From Methanolobus tindarius DSM 2278 (GTDB lineage: Archaea; Halobacteriota; Methanosarcinia; Methanosarcinales; Methanosarcinaceae): 64,000 nucleotides of DNA. A program made the translations under genes and the position numbers. This document shows positions 9,668-18,664 of the stretch, piece after piece. The first letter of the stretch is position 1; each line of letters opens with the position of its first letter. The notes beneath the pieces were generated by a model. The model did no database searches. It saw only the letters and a list, made by a program, of their open reading frames with translations, and was not told the DNA's origin. The stretch covers positions 372,001-436,000 of the forward strand of contig NZ_AZAJ01000001.1 in the NCBI RefSeq assembly GCF_000504205.1, read 5' to 3'.

Positions 9668-11050
9668 TTAAGCTGATGCTACAAACACTTTCTTATTGTC
9701 ATTACCGAAAGTGATATATCCATCAGCAGCAGCTATTCCCTGAAGTGTATAGCCTGAACCAGCTGGTATCCAAGAACCGCTGTCACTAAAAGAGTTGGTA
9801 TACCTATCAAATTCGTACCAGTAGAGGCCTCCAGTACCACTATTATGTGTGACATATACACGCTCTGTGAATAATATATCATACAAGCTATTGCCGGTAT
9901 TTGTAGTCACGACAGGTGATGCCTTGATAGAAGATCCTAATGCAGTAGTTGTAGCTACTGGTTCATATTGGGTGAAGAAACCATCCTCCTCGTCTGCTCT
10001 ATCGATTTCATATACCCTTACACTACCATCATCACTTGCAACATAAAGTTCTGATACACTTACAGCTATCGATGTTGTGGTCCTTGAACTAATCATGGAA
10101 GTATTGTCATAATCTCCAAAATCACCTGTGCTTGCGTTGAATTCAACACCAACAACATATGATTCACTTCCAGTGGGTGATGCTGTTACCGGGAAGAATA
10201 TCATATTATCATCGGTAAATAACCCAGTCCATGTTCCTGGATCAATAACTGCAGCACCACGAGACATCAATGAAATGCCCATTTCGGTTGAAGCATCAAA
10301 GCTGTCTTCCAGTGTACCGTCATTCTTATCGTATGAGCGTACAACTCCTGCGTCATCGGATATTATTACGTAATCATCTGTAATAGCCGGAGCTGTGTAG
10401 TAGTGACCGTATCCTGTTGTGTCTGACCAGATTTCTGCACCGGTAGCTGCATTCATACAGTAGAAACCACCCTGCTGTGCAACGTAGGTCCAGCTGGCTA
10501 CTTCTGTCATGTTTGCGGCAGCGACGTAGATTTTACCGTCATCGTATTTGATTGGGCTGTTAAGCTGGTATTCATCAGGAATCAATGCATCATTGTACCA
10601 GATTACTGCACCGGTAGCTGCGTTAAGAGCGTATACAGTTGTGTCTGTGGTTGTGTTTCCGTATGAAAGGCCAACGTACAGTCTGTTGTTGTCACCATCA
10701 TATGCAGGTGTACCGATCTCAAAGGAACTTACATCTCCACCGATTGCTGTGTTAACCCATTCAACCTCTTCGTTTACAAGGTCAAAAGCAAACACGGTAC
10801 CGTTAGAATATACATAGTAAGCAATTCCGTTTCCGATAACCGGTGCGGAATCAAATCCTGTCCATCCCGTAGCAGTATCAGTGAAAGTCCAGTTGTCACT
10901 GAAATCAGTAGGAAGATCATCGTCTGTAACACCATTATTGTTGTTGTTTCCCTGGAATGAAGCCCAGTCATCGGCAGAAGCTGCTGATGTTAACATTACA
11001 AAAACTACCCCTATGCTCAATAAGAGCATCCAGATATTTCTATTTCTCAT
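9668..11050 (-). CDS. Secreted PQQ-like beta-propeller protein without the shared tail
   Basis: 460 residues, ATG at 11050 with GGGAGA upstream. A signal peptide (about 1-26) is followed by a single propeller made of repeats such as VFAFDLVNEEVEW and VYALNAATGAVIW. It opens with WASFQGNNNNNGVT, as in its neighbours, and ends in the conserved last blade (YTLQGIAAADGYITFGND). Unlike the other propeller proteins here it stops right after that blade and lacks the W-N-P-W tail, so it is either freely secreted or held by a partner. It is flanked by its own terminator and a 316-base upstream region. PQQ-type fold is clear; function is unknown. Confidence 0.88.
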   Translation of the reverse strand: MRNRNIWMLLLSIGVVFVMLTSAASADDWASFQGNNNNNGVTDDDLPTDFSDNWTFTDTATGWTGFDSAPVIGNGIAYYVYSNGTVFAFDLVNEEVEWVNTAIGGDVSSFEIGTPAYDGDNNRLYVGLSYGNTTTDTTVYALNAATGAVIWYNDALIPDEYQLNSPIKYDDGKIYVAAANMTEVASWTYVAQQGGFYCMNAATGAEIWSDTTGYGHYYTAPAITDDYVIISDDAGVVRSYDKNDGTLEDSFDASTEMGISLMSRGAAVIDPGTWTGLFTDDNMIFFPVTASPTGSESYVVGVEFNASTGDFGDYDNTSMISSRTTTSIAVSVSELYVASDDGSVRVYEIDRADEEDGFFTQYEPVATTTALGSSIKASPVVTTNTGNSLYDILFTERVYVTHNSGTGGLYWYEFDRYTNSFSDSGSWIPAGSGYTLQGIAAADGYITFGNDNKKVFVASA

Positions 11051-11366
11051 ATTTCTATTTCTCCCAAAATTTGGTATTTAATACATCTTGAGGAACATGG
11101 CCATTGAAAGTACCTAATTCCCCAAACTCTATATTTGTCCACCATCAATGAAAACACAACATGTATTTTCATTTGGCATAATAAAAATTAATATTAAAAC
11201 ATATAAACATACTTATTTTGTTCATATATGTTATCTATAAAGGAGATATCTAATTTAATAAAATTATACAGATAAAACAAAAACGAGATTCTCCTTAAAT
11301 GAAATACAAATCAAAAAGAAAGAAAGGAAGGAAGAAAGTATGATAAATAATAATTTAATGCCAGTA
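11051..11366. other. Intergenic region with pyrimidine-rich transcript end
   Basis: 316 bases, AT-rich, holding the promoter of the 11050-9668 gene. At 11311-11340 the minus strand is almost purely pyrimidine (TTTCTTCCTTCC type), about 30-55 bases after the stop at 11367; this fits a hairpin-free, U-rich archaeal terminator. No coding sequence seen. Confidence 0.5.
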
Positions 11367-13052
11367 TCACATTGGGTATTTAGACTTCCAGTATGAAACA
11401 ATAAGCATTATCTCATCCTGAGATATCCTGTGATCAGTATCAGGAATAACATAACCGGATTTCCAGTAAGAAATCGCAGTCATCACCTCATTCTGAGAAA
11501 TAAGATTTCCTGACTCAGAATCAGGATCATTCCATGGATTCCAGTCAACACTAATACAATCCTCAACTGTTCTTGTATGTATGAAAACAGAATTTCCTGC
11601 CGTTAATGAAACATTGTAACTTCCGGATTTATTATAGGTATGCACCGGGTCTTTAATACCATAATCTTCAATTCCGTCACCATCCACATCCCATGACCAT
11701 GAAGTAGCATCTGAAGAAGTATCCGTGAACTGCACAGTTAAAGGAAAATCTCCGTAAGTAACATTTACTTCAAAATCCGCAAACACATGTTGCTCTTTAA
11801 CACTTTGACTATTGGCAAGCCCAAACAGGTAGCCACCATCATTTCCAAAGAAAAGCCATCCGTCAGAAATAACGACTCCCTGCAGGATATAATTATTCAT
11901 CCCATTTGATGGCAGATAGTTCCATTGTTCCATAGCTTCAGTATTACCCGGATAGTCTTTTAGACAATAGACAGTTCCATCTGCACAATTAGTTGTAAAA
12001 TAAATATATACCTCACCGTCACCGTCATCATACGCCCTTGAAATTGCAGGAGATGCCTTAACCCCGGCATTTGTTTCAAAATTCCATATCTCACTCAGGT
12101 CAGATTCATCCAGACAATAAAGTTTTCCCTCTGTCCAGCCGCCACAACCAACATAGACCCTGCCATTAAAAAACGAAGGAGTTGAAGTACATGCACCATC
12201 CAATTGAGCATAATTACTATCATACACATTGAAAGAACCAGTCTGATCAAAACCTATAGAATAACAATAACCACCTTTCGAAGTTAAAAAAAGCTTTTCT
12301 GAATCAGAATCATAGCTCACAGAAGATTTGAACTCTCCTGCATCATCTATAGAGAACATCTCACTGACATTAACCTCATCTATTAAAGAACCGTCATCCT
12401 TGTCCAAGGAAGTAAGATAACCTTTGGAATCCACAAATATTACAAAGTCCTCTACAACAGCAGGACCTGCCCAGTAATATCCACCTCCTGATGCTGCATC
12501 CTTTGACCAGCATTCATCTCCTGTATCCGTATAACAATAGAAAGTTCCATCATTACCATATTTATCCAAACAGTCCCCAAAATATATACGATGAGAATCA
12601 TAAACTATTGGAGTATACAACCAGTTGCCAATTTGATCAGTTTCCCATATAAGCTCTCCATTCAAAGAATCAAGAGCATACACTTTACCGTTCTCTCTTG
12701 GAATGAACAAAGTACCATTACCATATGCAGGTGAACCCAACTGATAGCTAATTTGCTCAATAGTAGTGCTCCACACCACACTTCCACTGTTTTTTTGAAT
12801 TGCAGATACATTACCACCTGGAAACACCATGTATAATATGTCATCAACGACAACAGAAGGGCAATCAACAGCTTCACCTGAAAAAAGCCTGTTCCACGAC
12901 ATACTTGAGGGAGTTGTAATAGGTGCCCTATCACAAGTTAAACCACTATTACAACTATCTTTCTGGAACTCTGTCCAGTCAGAAGCAAATGAAATATCTG
13001 CCATTGTCAGAGATGCGATCAACAGACATGACAGAAATACAACTAACTTCAT
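11367..13052 (-). CDS. Secreted PQQ-like propeller with PKD domain and shared tail
   Basis: The ATG at 13052 is preferred (GGTGGC six bases upstream, then MKLVVFLSCLLIASLTMA); the ATG at 13064 overlaps that ribosome binding site. Of 561 residues: signal peptide (1-24), PQQ-like propeller (25-395, opening WTEFQKDSCNSGLT, last blade YILQGVVISDGWLFFGNDGG), PKD domain (about 410-495; SWSWDVDGDGIEDYG and VHTYNKSGSYNVSLT), then the tail (505-561): NPWNDPDSESG, EVMTAISYWKSGY, EIMLIVSYWKSKY. The tail DNA is very similar to that of the next gene upstream. PKD domains are common in archaeal surface-layer proteins. Only 48 bases separate its start from the stop of the upstream gene, so the two may be co-transcribed. 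Confidence 0.9.
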   Translation of the reverse strand: MKLVVFLSCLLIASLTMADISFASDWTEFQKDSCNSGLTCDRAPITTPSSMSWNRLFSGEAVDCPSVVVDDILYMVFPGGNVSAIQKNSGSVVWSTTIEQISYQLGSPAYGNGTLFIPRENGKVYALDSLNGELIWETDQIGNWLYTPIVYDSHRIYFGDCLDKYGNDGTFYCYTDTGDECWSKDAASGGGYYWAGPAVVEDFVIFVDSKGYLTSLDKDDGSLIDEVNVSEMFSIDDAGEFKSSVSYDSDSEKLFLTSKGGYCYSIGFDQTGSFNVYDSNYAQLDGACTSTPSFFNGRVYVGCGGWTEGKLYCLDESDLSEIWNFETNAGVKASPAISRAYDDGDGEVYIYFTTNCADGTVYCLKDYPGNTEAMEQWNYLPSNGMNNYILQGVVISDGWLFFGNDGGYLFGLANSQSVKEQHVFADFEVNVTYGDFPLTVQFTDTSSDATSWSWDVDGDGIEDYGIKDPVHTYNKSGSYNVSLTAGNSVFIHTRTVEDCISVDWNPWNDPDSESGNLISQNEVMTAISYWKSGYVIPDTDHRISQDEIMLIVSYWKSKYPM

Positions 13053-13099
13053 ACAAGCCACCATTTTTCACAATATTTTTCATTACGCTCTGCTTAAAA

Positions 13100-15979
13100 T
13101 TACATTGAATAATTACACTTCCAGTTGGAAATGATAAGCATGATCTCATCCTGTGATATACTATGACCAGTCTCAGGAATGACATAATTAGATTTCCAGT
13201 AGGAAACAGCAATCATAACCTCATCCTGAGAAATATAACTTCCCCGATCTGAATCAGGATCATTCCACGGATTCCAGTCAGCTACTGTAATAAAACCTAC
13301 TTTTGACTCCATATCATATCCACCATGATTGCTTACATTAAGACTTACAGTATAATTTTCCTCTTCTGAATAAACATGGACAGGATTCTGTTCTGTAGAC
13401 AATGAAGTACCATCACCAAAGTCCCATTCCCATGAATCCGGGTTGTTGGTTGAAATATCAGAGAACTGTACAGTCAGACTTATGTTACCTGAAGTTACGT
13501 TTGCAGTAAAATCACATTCCGGCACAGGGATAACAGTTGCAACCCATGGAATATAGTCTACATTATCATTTACTGCATTTCCAACACCAGATGGATTGGT
13601 AGTTTCATGGTAAGGACCTGAATCATCACCCCACCAGTTGTAGGTAGCATTAATCTCTTCCAGTGCATGGTTCACAACACCACCGTATGCTGAACCATCT
13701 GTACCACTATATGTCTGGACGTTATCGGTTATGTTCGCTCCGGTGATCACTACGTTTATAGGCCCTGCATTGTTCTTATCAGGTTCACCAATACGTATAC
13801 CTCGTTCGTTGAATGAATAGTTACCACCATTGATCTGCACACCATCAAGAACTGCATCATTAGGTGAAATATAACTGCCATCATCTCTTGCCTTGATCAT
13901 AATTCCTGCACCTTCATTATATCCAAGACCATTGTTAGTAACAGTCAGGTTATTGAACACAAGGTTGGCATAGTTACCTGCCTTCAGATTGATATCAAAA
14001 CCACCATTCCATATCTGGTTCCAGAAATCGCTCTTACCGTTATTATCAACAAGAACATTATTGAAAGTTGAATCTGACAGCTTTTCAACATAGATACCTT
14101 TATAATCATTTTCACTGAAACTGCTATCATCTACAGTGACAAACTGCACATTACTGGTTTCGTTTATGTCAACGGTTTTAGCAAAGTACCATCCATAATC
14201 ACAGTTATCAAATGTGGAATCCTTCACTACAAAATAACTAAGGCTTGCATCAGTTGCAACCTTAAGGCCTATCTCATTCTCAACTGTGTGAGTGGTTGCA
14301 CCAACCACATTAACATTGTCAAACTCAATATAAGAAACACTGTCATTATTGTGTACCTCAAAACCGTAAACACCGTCAGGTACTACCCTTATGTTTTTTA
14401 TTAAGACAGTATCTTCTTCAGATGCTCCTGAAGCTGATAATTTGACAATTCTTTCATCCACATTCTTTTGCAATATGGAATCCACAAGCGGGTCATCTCC
14501 GCTTCCGCTACCAACTAAAGATACCTTCCTATTGACATCAATATTCTCGCTGTAAGTACCAGGCAACAGATAAATGGTGTCAACAGGGTCTGCAACTTCT
14601 ATGGCATCCTGAATGCTTCCGTAAGGAGTAACATAGTATGTCATTGGTGTTGTATCAAATTCAGCTCCAAGCCATGGAGAATACACTGCATTGTCAGTGA
14701 CATTATCCCCGGTTCCGACTGAATTGGTAGTTTCATGATAAGGGCCGGTAGCATCTCCCCACCAGTTAAGTGCTGCATTAACTTCCGTAATATTAACATC
14801 GACATACAGACCGGAATCACCATTTCCAGCGATGTTATTATTGTGAATCCCTACATTGACCGGATCAGGAATATCATATTCAGGATACCATACCTCATAA
14901 TCATATACACTTATTCCATCGTAGAGATTATTCAGAATATCATTGTTTTCAATATCAATAGTGTCCACACCATTGGCAATATCAATACCATATTCATTGT
15001 TCTCTACAAGATTGTTAGTAACCTTAATGTCTGAACATGTGTTTTCCCATGGAGAGCCGTATAATGCTACAGGAAAATCAGTCACACTGATAGCAACTTC
15101 ATTATCATGGACATAATTGGCATCAACTGTCACATTGCTTGTATCAACAACCATAATAGCAGTTCCTGACCAGTCTGTTCCCGGCCATCCGCAATGTGAT
15201 ACATTGTTACCCTGAATAAGTCCACTTGCAGCGTAACCAAATTGTATACCATTTGGTGCCCATGTAATATTGTCACCATTATACGGGCCGATAACAGTGT
15301 TGCCTATTACTTCATTATCACCGGAGTAAAGTCCGATACCTCCACGGGCAAACTGATCTATCAGATTATCCTGGATAGTAATGTTCATGGAACCATACCC
15401 AAGAATACCAAAAGTTTCCTTTCCATCTACCAGAATATTGACAAAATTGTTATCGTGGATAGAAGAAAGTATTTCACTATTATCCCGATTAACGTTCCTG
15501 CATATTACACTGCTCCACCTCTGTGATGGTGCAAAATTATTTGCATCAATAGTAAAACCGGACATTTCAACAGTAATGCACTCTGAACCATATACCGTAT
15601 CATTAGAACTTGAATATGTTCCACCCAAAAGTCCTACTACATATTCAAATGTCTTCGAAGACTCAGCAATAGTTATTATTTCAGGAGACTGCGGACATTT
15701 TATCGTAGCACCTTCAGGTGCTTGCAGTTTGACGCTTTTATTAACAGTAATACTTTCTTCATATATGCCTGGCATCACAGAAATTGTATCACCCGGCAAT
15801 GCATCATCTATTGCATCCTGTATCGTAGGATATACAACAATAGTACTTGCTACAGAAACACCACCTGAATTCTCTGCATAATTACAATCTACTACTAAAG
15901 TAGATGCTTCAGCAAATCCAATACACATAAAAATGATAGATAGAGTAAATACTACCCAAATAACTTTCCCAATTTTCAT
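13100..15979 (-). CDS. Secreted double beta-helix protein with PKD domain and shared tail
   Basis: Start at the ATG at 15979, with GGTGG upstream and a signal peptide following; an ATG at 16027 lacks these. Of 959 residues: signal peptide (1-27), first NosD-type beta-helix (about 40-440, introduced by PTIQDAIDDALPGDTI and closed by LNWWGDATGPYH), second beta-helix (445-805, introduced by GSIQDAIEVADPVDTIYLLP and closed by YNWWGDDSGPYH), PKD domain (820-898; WEWDFGDGTS), tail (900-959; NPWNDPDSDRG then EVMIAVSYWKSNY and EIMLIISNWKCNY). The two helices look like an internal duplication. Likely a fibrous extracellular protein; carbohydrate processing is possible for this fold but not shown. Confidence 0.9.
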   Translation of the reverse strand: MKIGKVIWVVFTLSIIFMCIGFAEASTLVVDCNYAENSGGVSVASTIVVYPTIQDAIDDALPGDTISVMPGIYEESITVNKSVKLQAPEGATIKCPQSPEIITIAESSKTFEYVVGLLGGTYSSSNDTVYGSECITVEMSGFTIDANNFAPSQRWSSVICRNVNRDNSEILSSIHDNNFVNILVDGKETFGILGYGSMNITIQDNLIDQFARGGIGLYSGDNEVIGNTVIGPYNGDNITWAPNGIQFGYAASGLIQGNNVSHCGWPGTDWSGTAIMVVDTSNVTVDANYVHDNEVAISVTDFPVALYGSPWENTCSDIKVTNNLVENNEYGIDIANGVDTIDIENNDILNNLYDGISVYDYEVWYPEYDIPDPVNVGIHNNNIAGNGDSGLYVDVNITEVNAALNWWGDATGPYHETTNSVGTGDNVTDNAVYSPWLGAEFDTTPMTYYVTPYGSIQDAIEVADPVDTIYLLPGTYSENIDVNRKVSLVGSGSGDDPLVDSILQKNVDERIVKLSASGASEEDTVLIKNIRVVPDGVYGFEVHNNDSVSYIEFDNVNVVGATTHTVENEIGLKVATDASLSYFVVKDSTFDNCDYGWYFAKTVDINETSNVQFVTVDDSSFSENDYKGIYVEKLSDSTFNNVLVDNNGKSDFWNQIWNGGFDINLKAGNYANLVFNNLTVTNNGLGYNEGAGIMIKARDDGSYISPNDAVLDGVQINGGNYSFNERGIRIGEPDKNNAGPINVVITGANITDNVQTYSGTDGSAYGGVVNHALEEINATYNWWGDDSGPYHETTNPSGVGNAVNDNVDYIPWVATVIPVPECDFTANVTSGNISLTVQFSDISTNNPDSWEWDFGDGTSLSTEQNPVHVYSEEENYTVSLNVSNHGGYDMESKVGFITVADWNPWNDPDSDRGSYISQDEVMIAVSYWKSNYVIPETGHSISQDEIMLIISNWKCNYSM

Positions 15980-16139
15980 AAAACCACCATCTAAAATTAA
16001 GTTTGTAAAATAAATTTCATTTTTCAAGTGGGTTTAACAGAACATCTTATTTAAACATGGAAAAGTCAATAAGATATGTTATATGTAGAGCTTATAAAAT
16101 GAGATTCAACACTTCTAAATCTGAATCCAAAATAAAACT

Positions 16140-18608
16140 CTAGACACTGCATATCGCAAATGAGGAAAAACCAGGTGTATCAGATTCAAAGATAAAATGT
16201 TCATCAGTTTCTTCAACCATTTCAGTAGGCAGATTTTGCCACATGTCATCTGCAAATCTGAAAAGATTTATAGAAGAAATTTCTATTTCATTTTCTTCTA
16301 TCCATGGACGTTTTACCTTAAAACCTATCAAAGGAGCATCTAATGTCAGCGGATCAACTCCTTCTGCAACAATCCAGATATTCAGATGCTTATATACGAT
16401 TCCAGGCGGATCACTTTTCACAAGAAGTGAACGGTTCCTCAGTATTTCTACCTTAACTTCTACAATATCAGAACAATCTTTTGTTTTTAAGCGAATATAT
16501 TCTACAGGATTTTCTTCAGCATCAAAATAATAAGAAGTAAAGCCATCCGGAGAGATTTCACATGAAAGTGTATCCTTAAAAATAACATTTTCATATTTAT
16601 TCTTCCTGAAAGAAAGGAAGCCTTTTCTTTCCCCTATATAAATTCCAGTACCTGCTAATATTAAAAACAGACAAAATACTAATATCCAAATGCTAATACT
16701 TGATGATGAAGCATTGGTTGGAACTAAATCAATAGTATCAGAATCATTGGATGAAGGAATTTCATCTTCTGCTGTTGAACGTAATGGAACCACTGCAGTG
16801 CCAGATGATGATTCTTTTTTGATACCTGTAATAACAAATGGTGAAAATCCAGGTGTTTCCGATTCAAAATAAAGATACCTTTCGTCCTCTTTCACTTTTT
16901 GTGTTTCGAGCTCTTTCCACTTATTATCATTGTAACGGTAAAGGGAAATTAATGATGACTGGATATCATTATCTGATACCCAGGATTTTTCAACCTTAAA
17001 GGAAATTACTGCATTTTCAATGTTATCTGCTGTTGCGAATCCTGTGTCACCAACCCAGATATTCATATACTTATACACCTCGCCAGGAGGTGCTTCTGAT
17101 ACCAGGGTGGAAATTCCTTTAAGGATTTCAATTGTAGTGCTTACAACCCCGGAATTTTTCAAAGCAATGAAACTAATAGATTTTATAGGATTATCATCTG
17201 AGTTAAAAGAAAAAGTCGTAACTTTTTTAGCCAGTACATTCTGGCTTTTGGATACTTTATCCAGGATGTTATCGTAATCTTCTCCAAAATAACCTCCTCC
17301 GCTGACATATCTTCCACTTGAAGAACTGCTACTGGCACTATCTGAGGATGACACCGAAGTAACATTCCATATCCATTCTTTTTGTGCAGTTCCATTCTCG
17401 TTTTCAGCAAAGATTGTAAGATTGTATAATCCGTTTGCTGCTGAAGAACAATAGTAGGATGCATTCATAGAACTATAGTTTGTCTGCACAATCACATCAT
17501 CAAGAATCCATGTGATATTTGCGATCTCATCAGTAGTAATTTCAAATAACCTTGAAGCACCAGTTTGATCTGTAATATAAGAACTTGATGGAGATATCAA
17601 AGAAATTATGATTCGGGGATAAGCAATGATATAATCTATTTTCTTCTCAGTATCATTTCCATAATTGTTTCCGGCCTCAAGAGAAACAGTATAACATCCA
17701 GCTTCAGTGTATGTGTGTACAACATTCCTGTCTGTTGAGCTGGTTCCATCACCAAAATTCCATTTCCATGATGTGGCATTCAAAGACTGGTCTGTGAACA
17801 TTACTGTTAAAGGAATTTTTCCATTTGTCACATTAGTTGTGAAATTCACAACCGGAAAAACATCGTTAGCTTCTTTCTTAATTGTAATCATTATGGTTTC
17901 AGAATCCGTAGAATAACCATCTGAAACTAAAAATGAAATTTCATATTTGCCAGCTTCAATTCCGGTTGTGTTCCATTCAAAGACATTCCCATAAAGTGTT
18001 CCAAATTCGGCAGTTGTTGAATATGTTAATTTGTCATTGTCTGCATCAGAAGCATGAAGAATAATCTTTACTATATCAGAACTATTTACACTTATATCTT
18101 CTATATTTTCAAGAACCGGGGCATTATTTTCTTTCATTTCTGCCCAGAATATTAGTTTTCCTTCCATTGAACCAATGCCAATGAATTCTTCTGGTACGTT
18201 TAATTGCACGCCGGATTCAACATAATCATCCTTTGATATTTCTTTTCCATAACTAACCCAGGAAGCATTATTAATTTCCAATCCTTCCACATAAAGGTCT
18301 TTTGCAACGTCAATAACTTCAGAAGTAACATAAGTCTTTGAACTTCCTTTATTGAATATTGTAAGCTTATGCACCTCACTGGACATGCCAGCAGATAATT
18401 TTCCAAAATCAATTGTATCCGGTGTAATTATTATGGATATTGAAGGACTGATTTTTGTAGAAAGAGATACAGCCGTTGCTTCTGAATAGGTTTCTATTTT
18501 AGTAACAACAGTTGAATTCTGAACTTGTTCTGAAGCATTTACAGGAAATGTAAATAAGAATACCAGGGAAAACAAAAAAACTAAAAGTAATAATTTGCTT
18601 TCCTGCAT
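16140..18608 (-). CDS. Membrane protein with PKD and two PGF-pre-PGF domains flanking a transmembrane helix
   Basis: 822 residues, ATG at 18608, GGTGA ten bases upstream. Order: signal peptide (1-25), beta-sandwich regions (30-240, the second cadherin-like: DADNDKLTYSTTAEFGTLYG), PKD (243-330; WKWNFGDGTSS), Ig-like domain (335-415), Ser-rich linker, PGF-pre-PGF domain (441-594, ending ESETPGFSPFVITG), transmembrane helix (about 636-658), a basic stretch (ERKGFLSFRKNKYE), then a second, degenerate PGF-pre-PGF-like domain (660-822, ending ESDTPGFSSFAICSV). PGF-pre-PGF is a known archaeal domain usually found just before a PGF-CTERM tail. The positive-inside rule would place the second copy in the cytoplasm, which is odd. 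The stop codon is TAG. It lies 41 bases downstream of the 404-residue gene and may be co-transcribed with it. Confidence 0.85.
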   Translation of the reverse strand: MQESKLLLLVFLFSLVFLFTFPVNASEQVQNSTVVTKIETYSEATAVSLSTKISPSISIIITPDTIDFGKLSAGMSSEVHKLTIFNKGSSKTYVTSEVIDVAKDLYVEGLEINNASWVSYGKEISKDDYVESGVQLNVPEEFIGIGSMEGKLIFWAEMKENNAPVLENIEDISVNSSDIVKIILHASDADNDKLTYSTTAEFGTLYGNVFEWNTTGIEAGKYEISFLVSDGYSTDSETIMITIKKEANDVFPVVNFTTNVTNGKIPLTVMFTDQSLNATSWKWNFGDGTSSTDRNVVHTYTEAGCYTVSLEAGNNYGNDTEKKIDYIIAYPRIIISLISPSSSYITDQTGASRLFEITTDEIANITWILDDVIVQTNYSSMNASYYCSSAANGLYNLTIFAENENGTAQKEWIWNVTSVSSSDSASSSSSSGRYVSGGGYFGEDYDNILDKVSKSQNVLAKKVTTFSFNSDDNPIKSISFIALKNSGVVSTTIEILKGISTLVSEAPPGEVYKYMNIWVGDTGFATADNIENAVISFKVEKSWVSDNDIQSSLISLYRYNDNKWKELETQKVKEDERYLYFESETPGFSPFVITGIKKESSSGTAVVPLRSTAEDEIPSSNDSDTIDLVPTNASSSSISIWILVFCLFLILAGTGIYIGERKGFLSFRKNKYENVIFKDTLSCEISPDGFTSYYFDAEENPVEYIRLKTKDCSDIVEVKVEILRNRSLLVKSDPPGIVYKHLNIWIVAEGVDPLTLDAPLIGFKVKRPWIEENEIEISSINLFRFADDMWQNLPTEMVEETDEHFIFESDTPGFSSFAICSV

Positions 18609-18640
18609 CCCTTATTCACCTATTAGTTTTTCCTACAAAG

Positions 18641-18664
18641 AAAGGTAGATTATTTTCTACCTTT
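18641..18664 (-). terminator. Hairpin overlapping the stop codon of the PGF-CTERM gene
   Basis: Perfect 9-bp arms AAAGGTAGA / TCTACCTTT with a six-base loop. The stop codon of the gene ending at 18650 sits in the loop and only a short T run follows on the minus strand, so this may attenuate rather than end transcription into the gene starting at 18608. Confidence 0.45.

Noticed and set aside
1088-13052. PQQ-dependent dehydrogenases
   Set aside because: The propellers have PQQ-type blade motifs, but the proteins lack the catalytic features and cytochrome partner expected of quinoprotein dehydrogenases, and their layout is that of surface proteins.
15381-15881. 166-codon plus-strand ORF
   Set aside because: Lies antisense inside the double beta-helix gene; no ribosome binding site and no protein-like composition, so a shadow of the coding frame.
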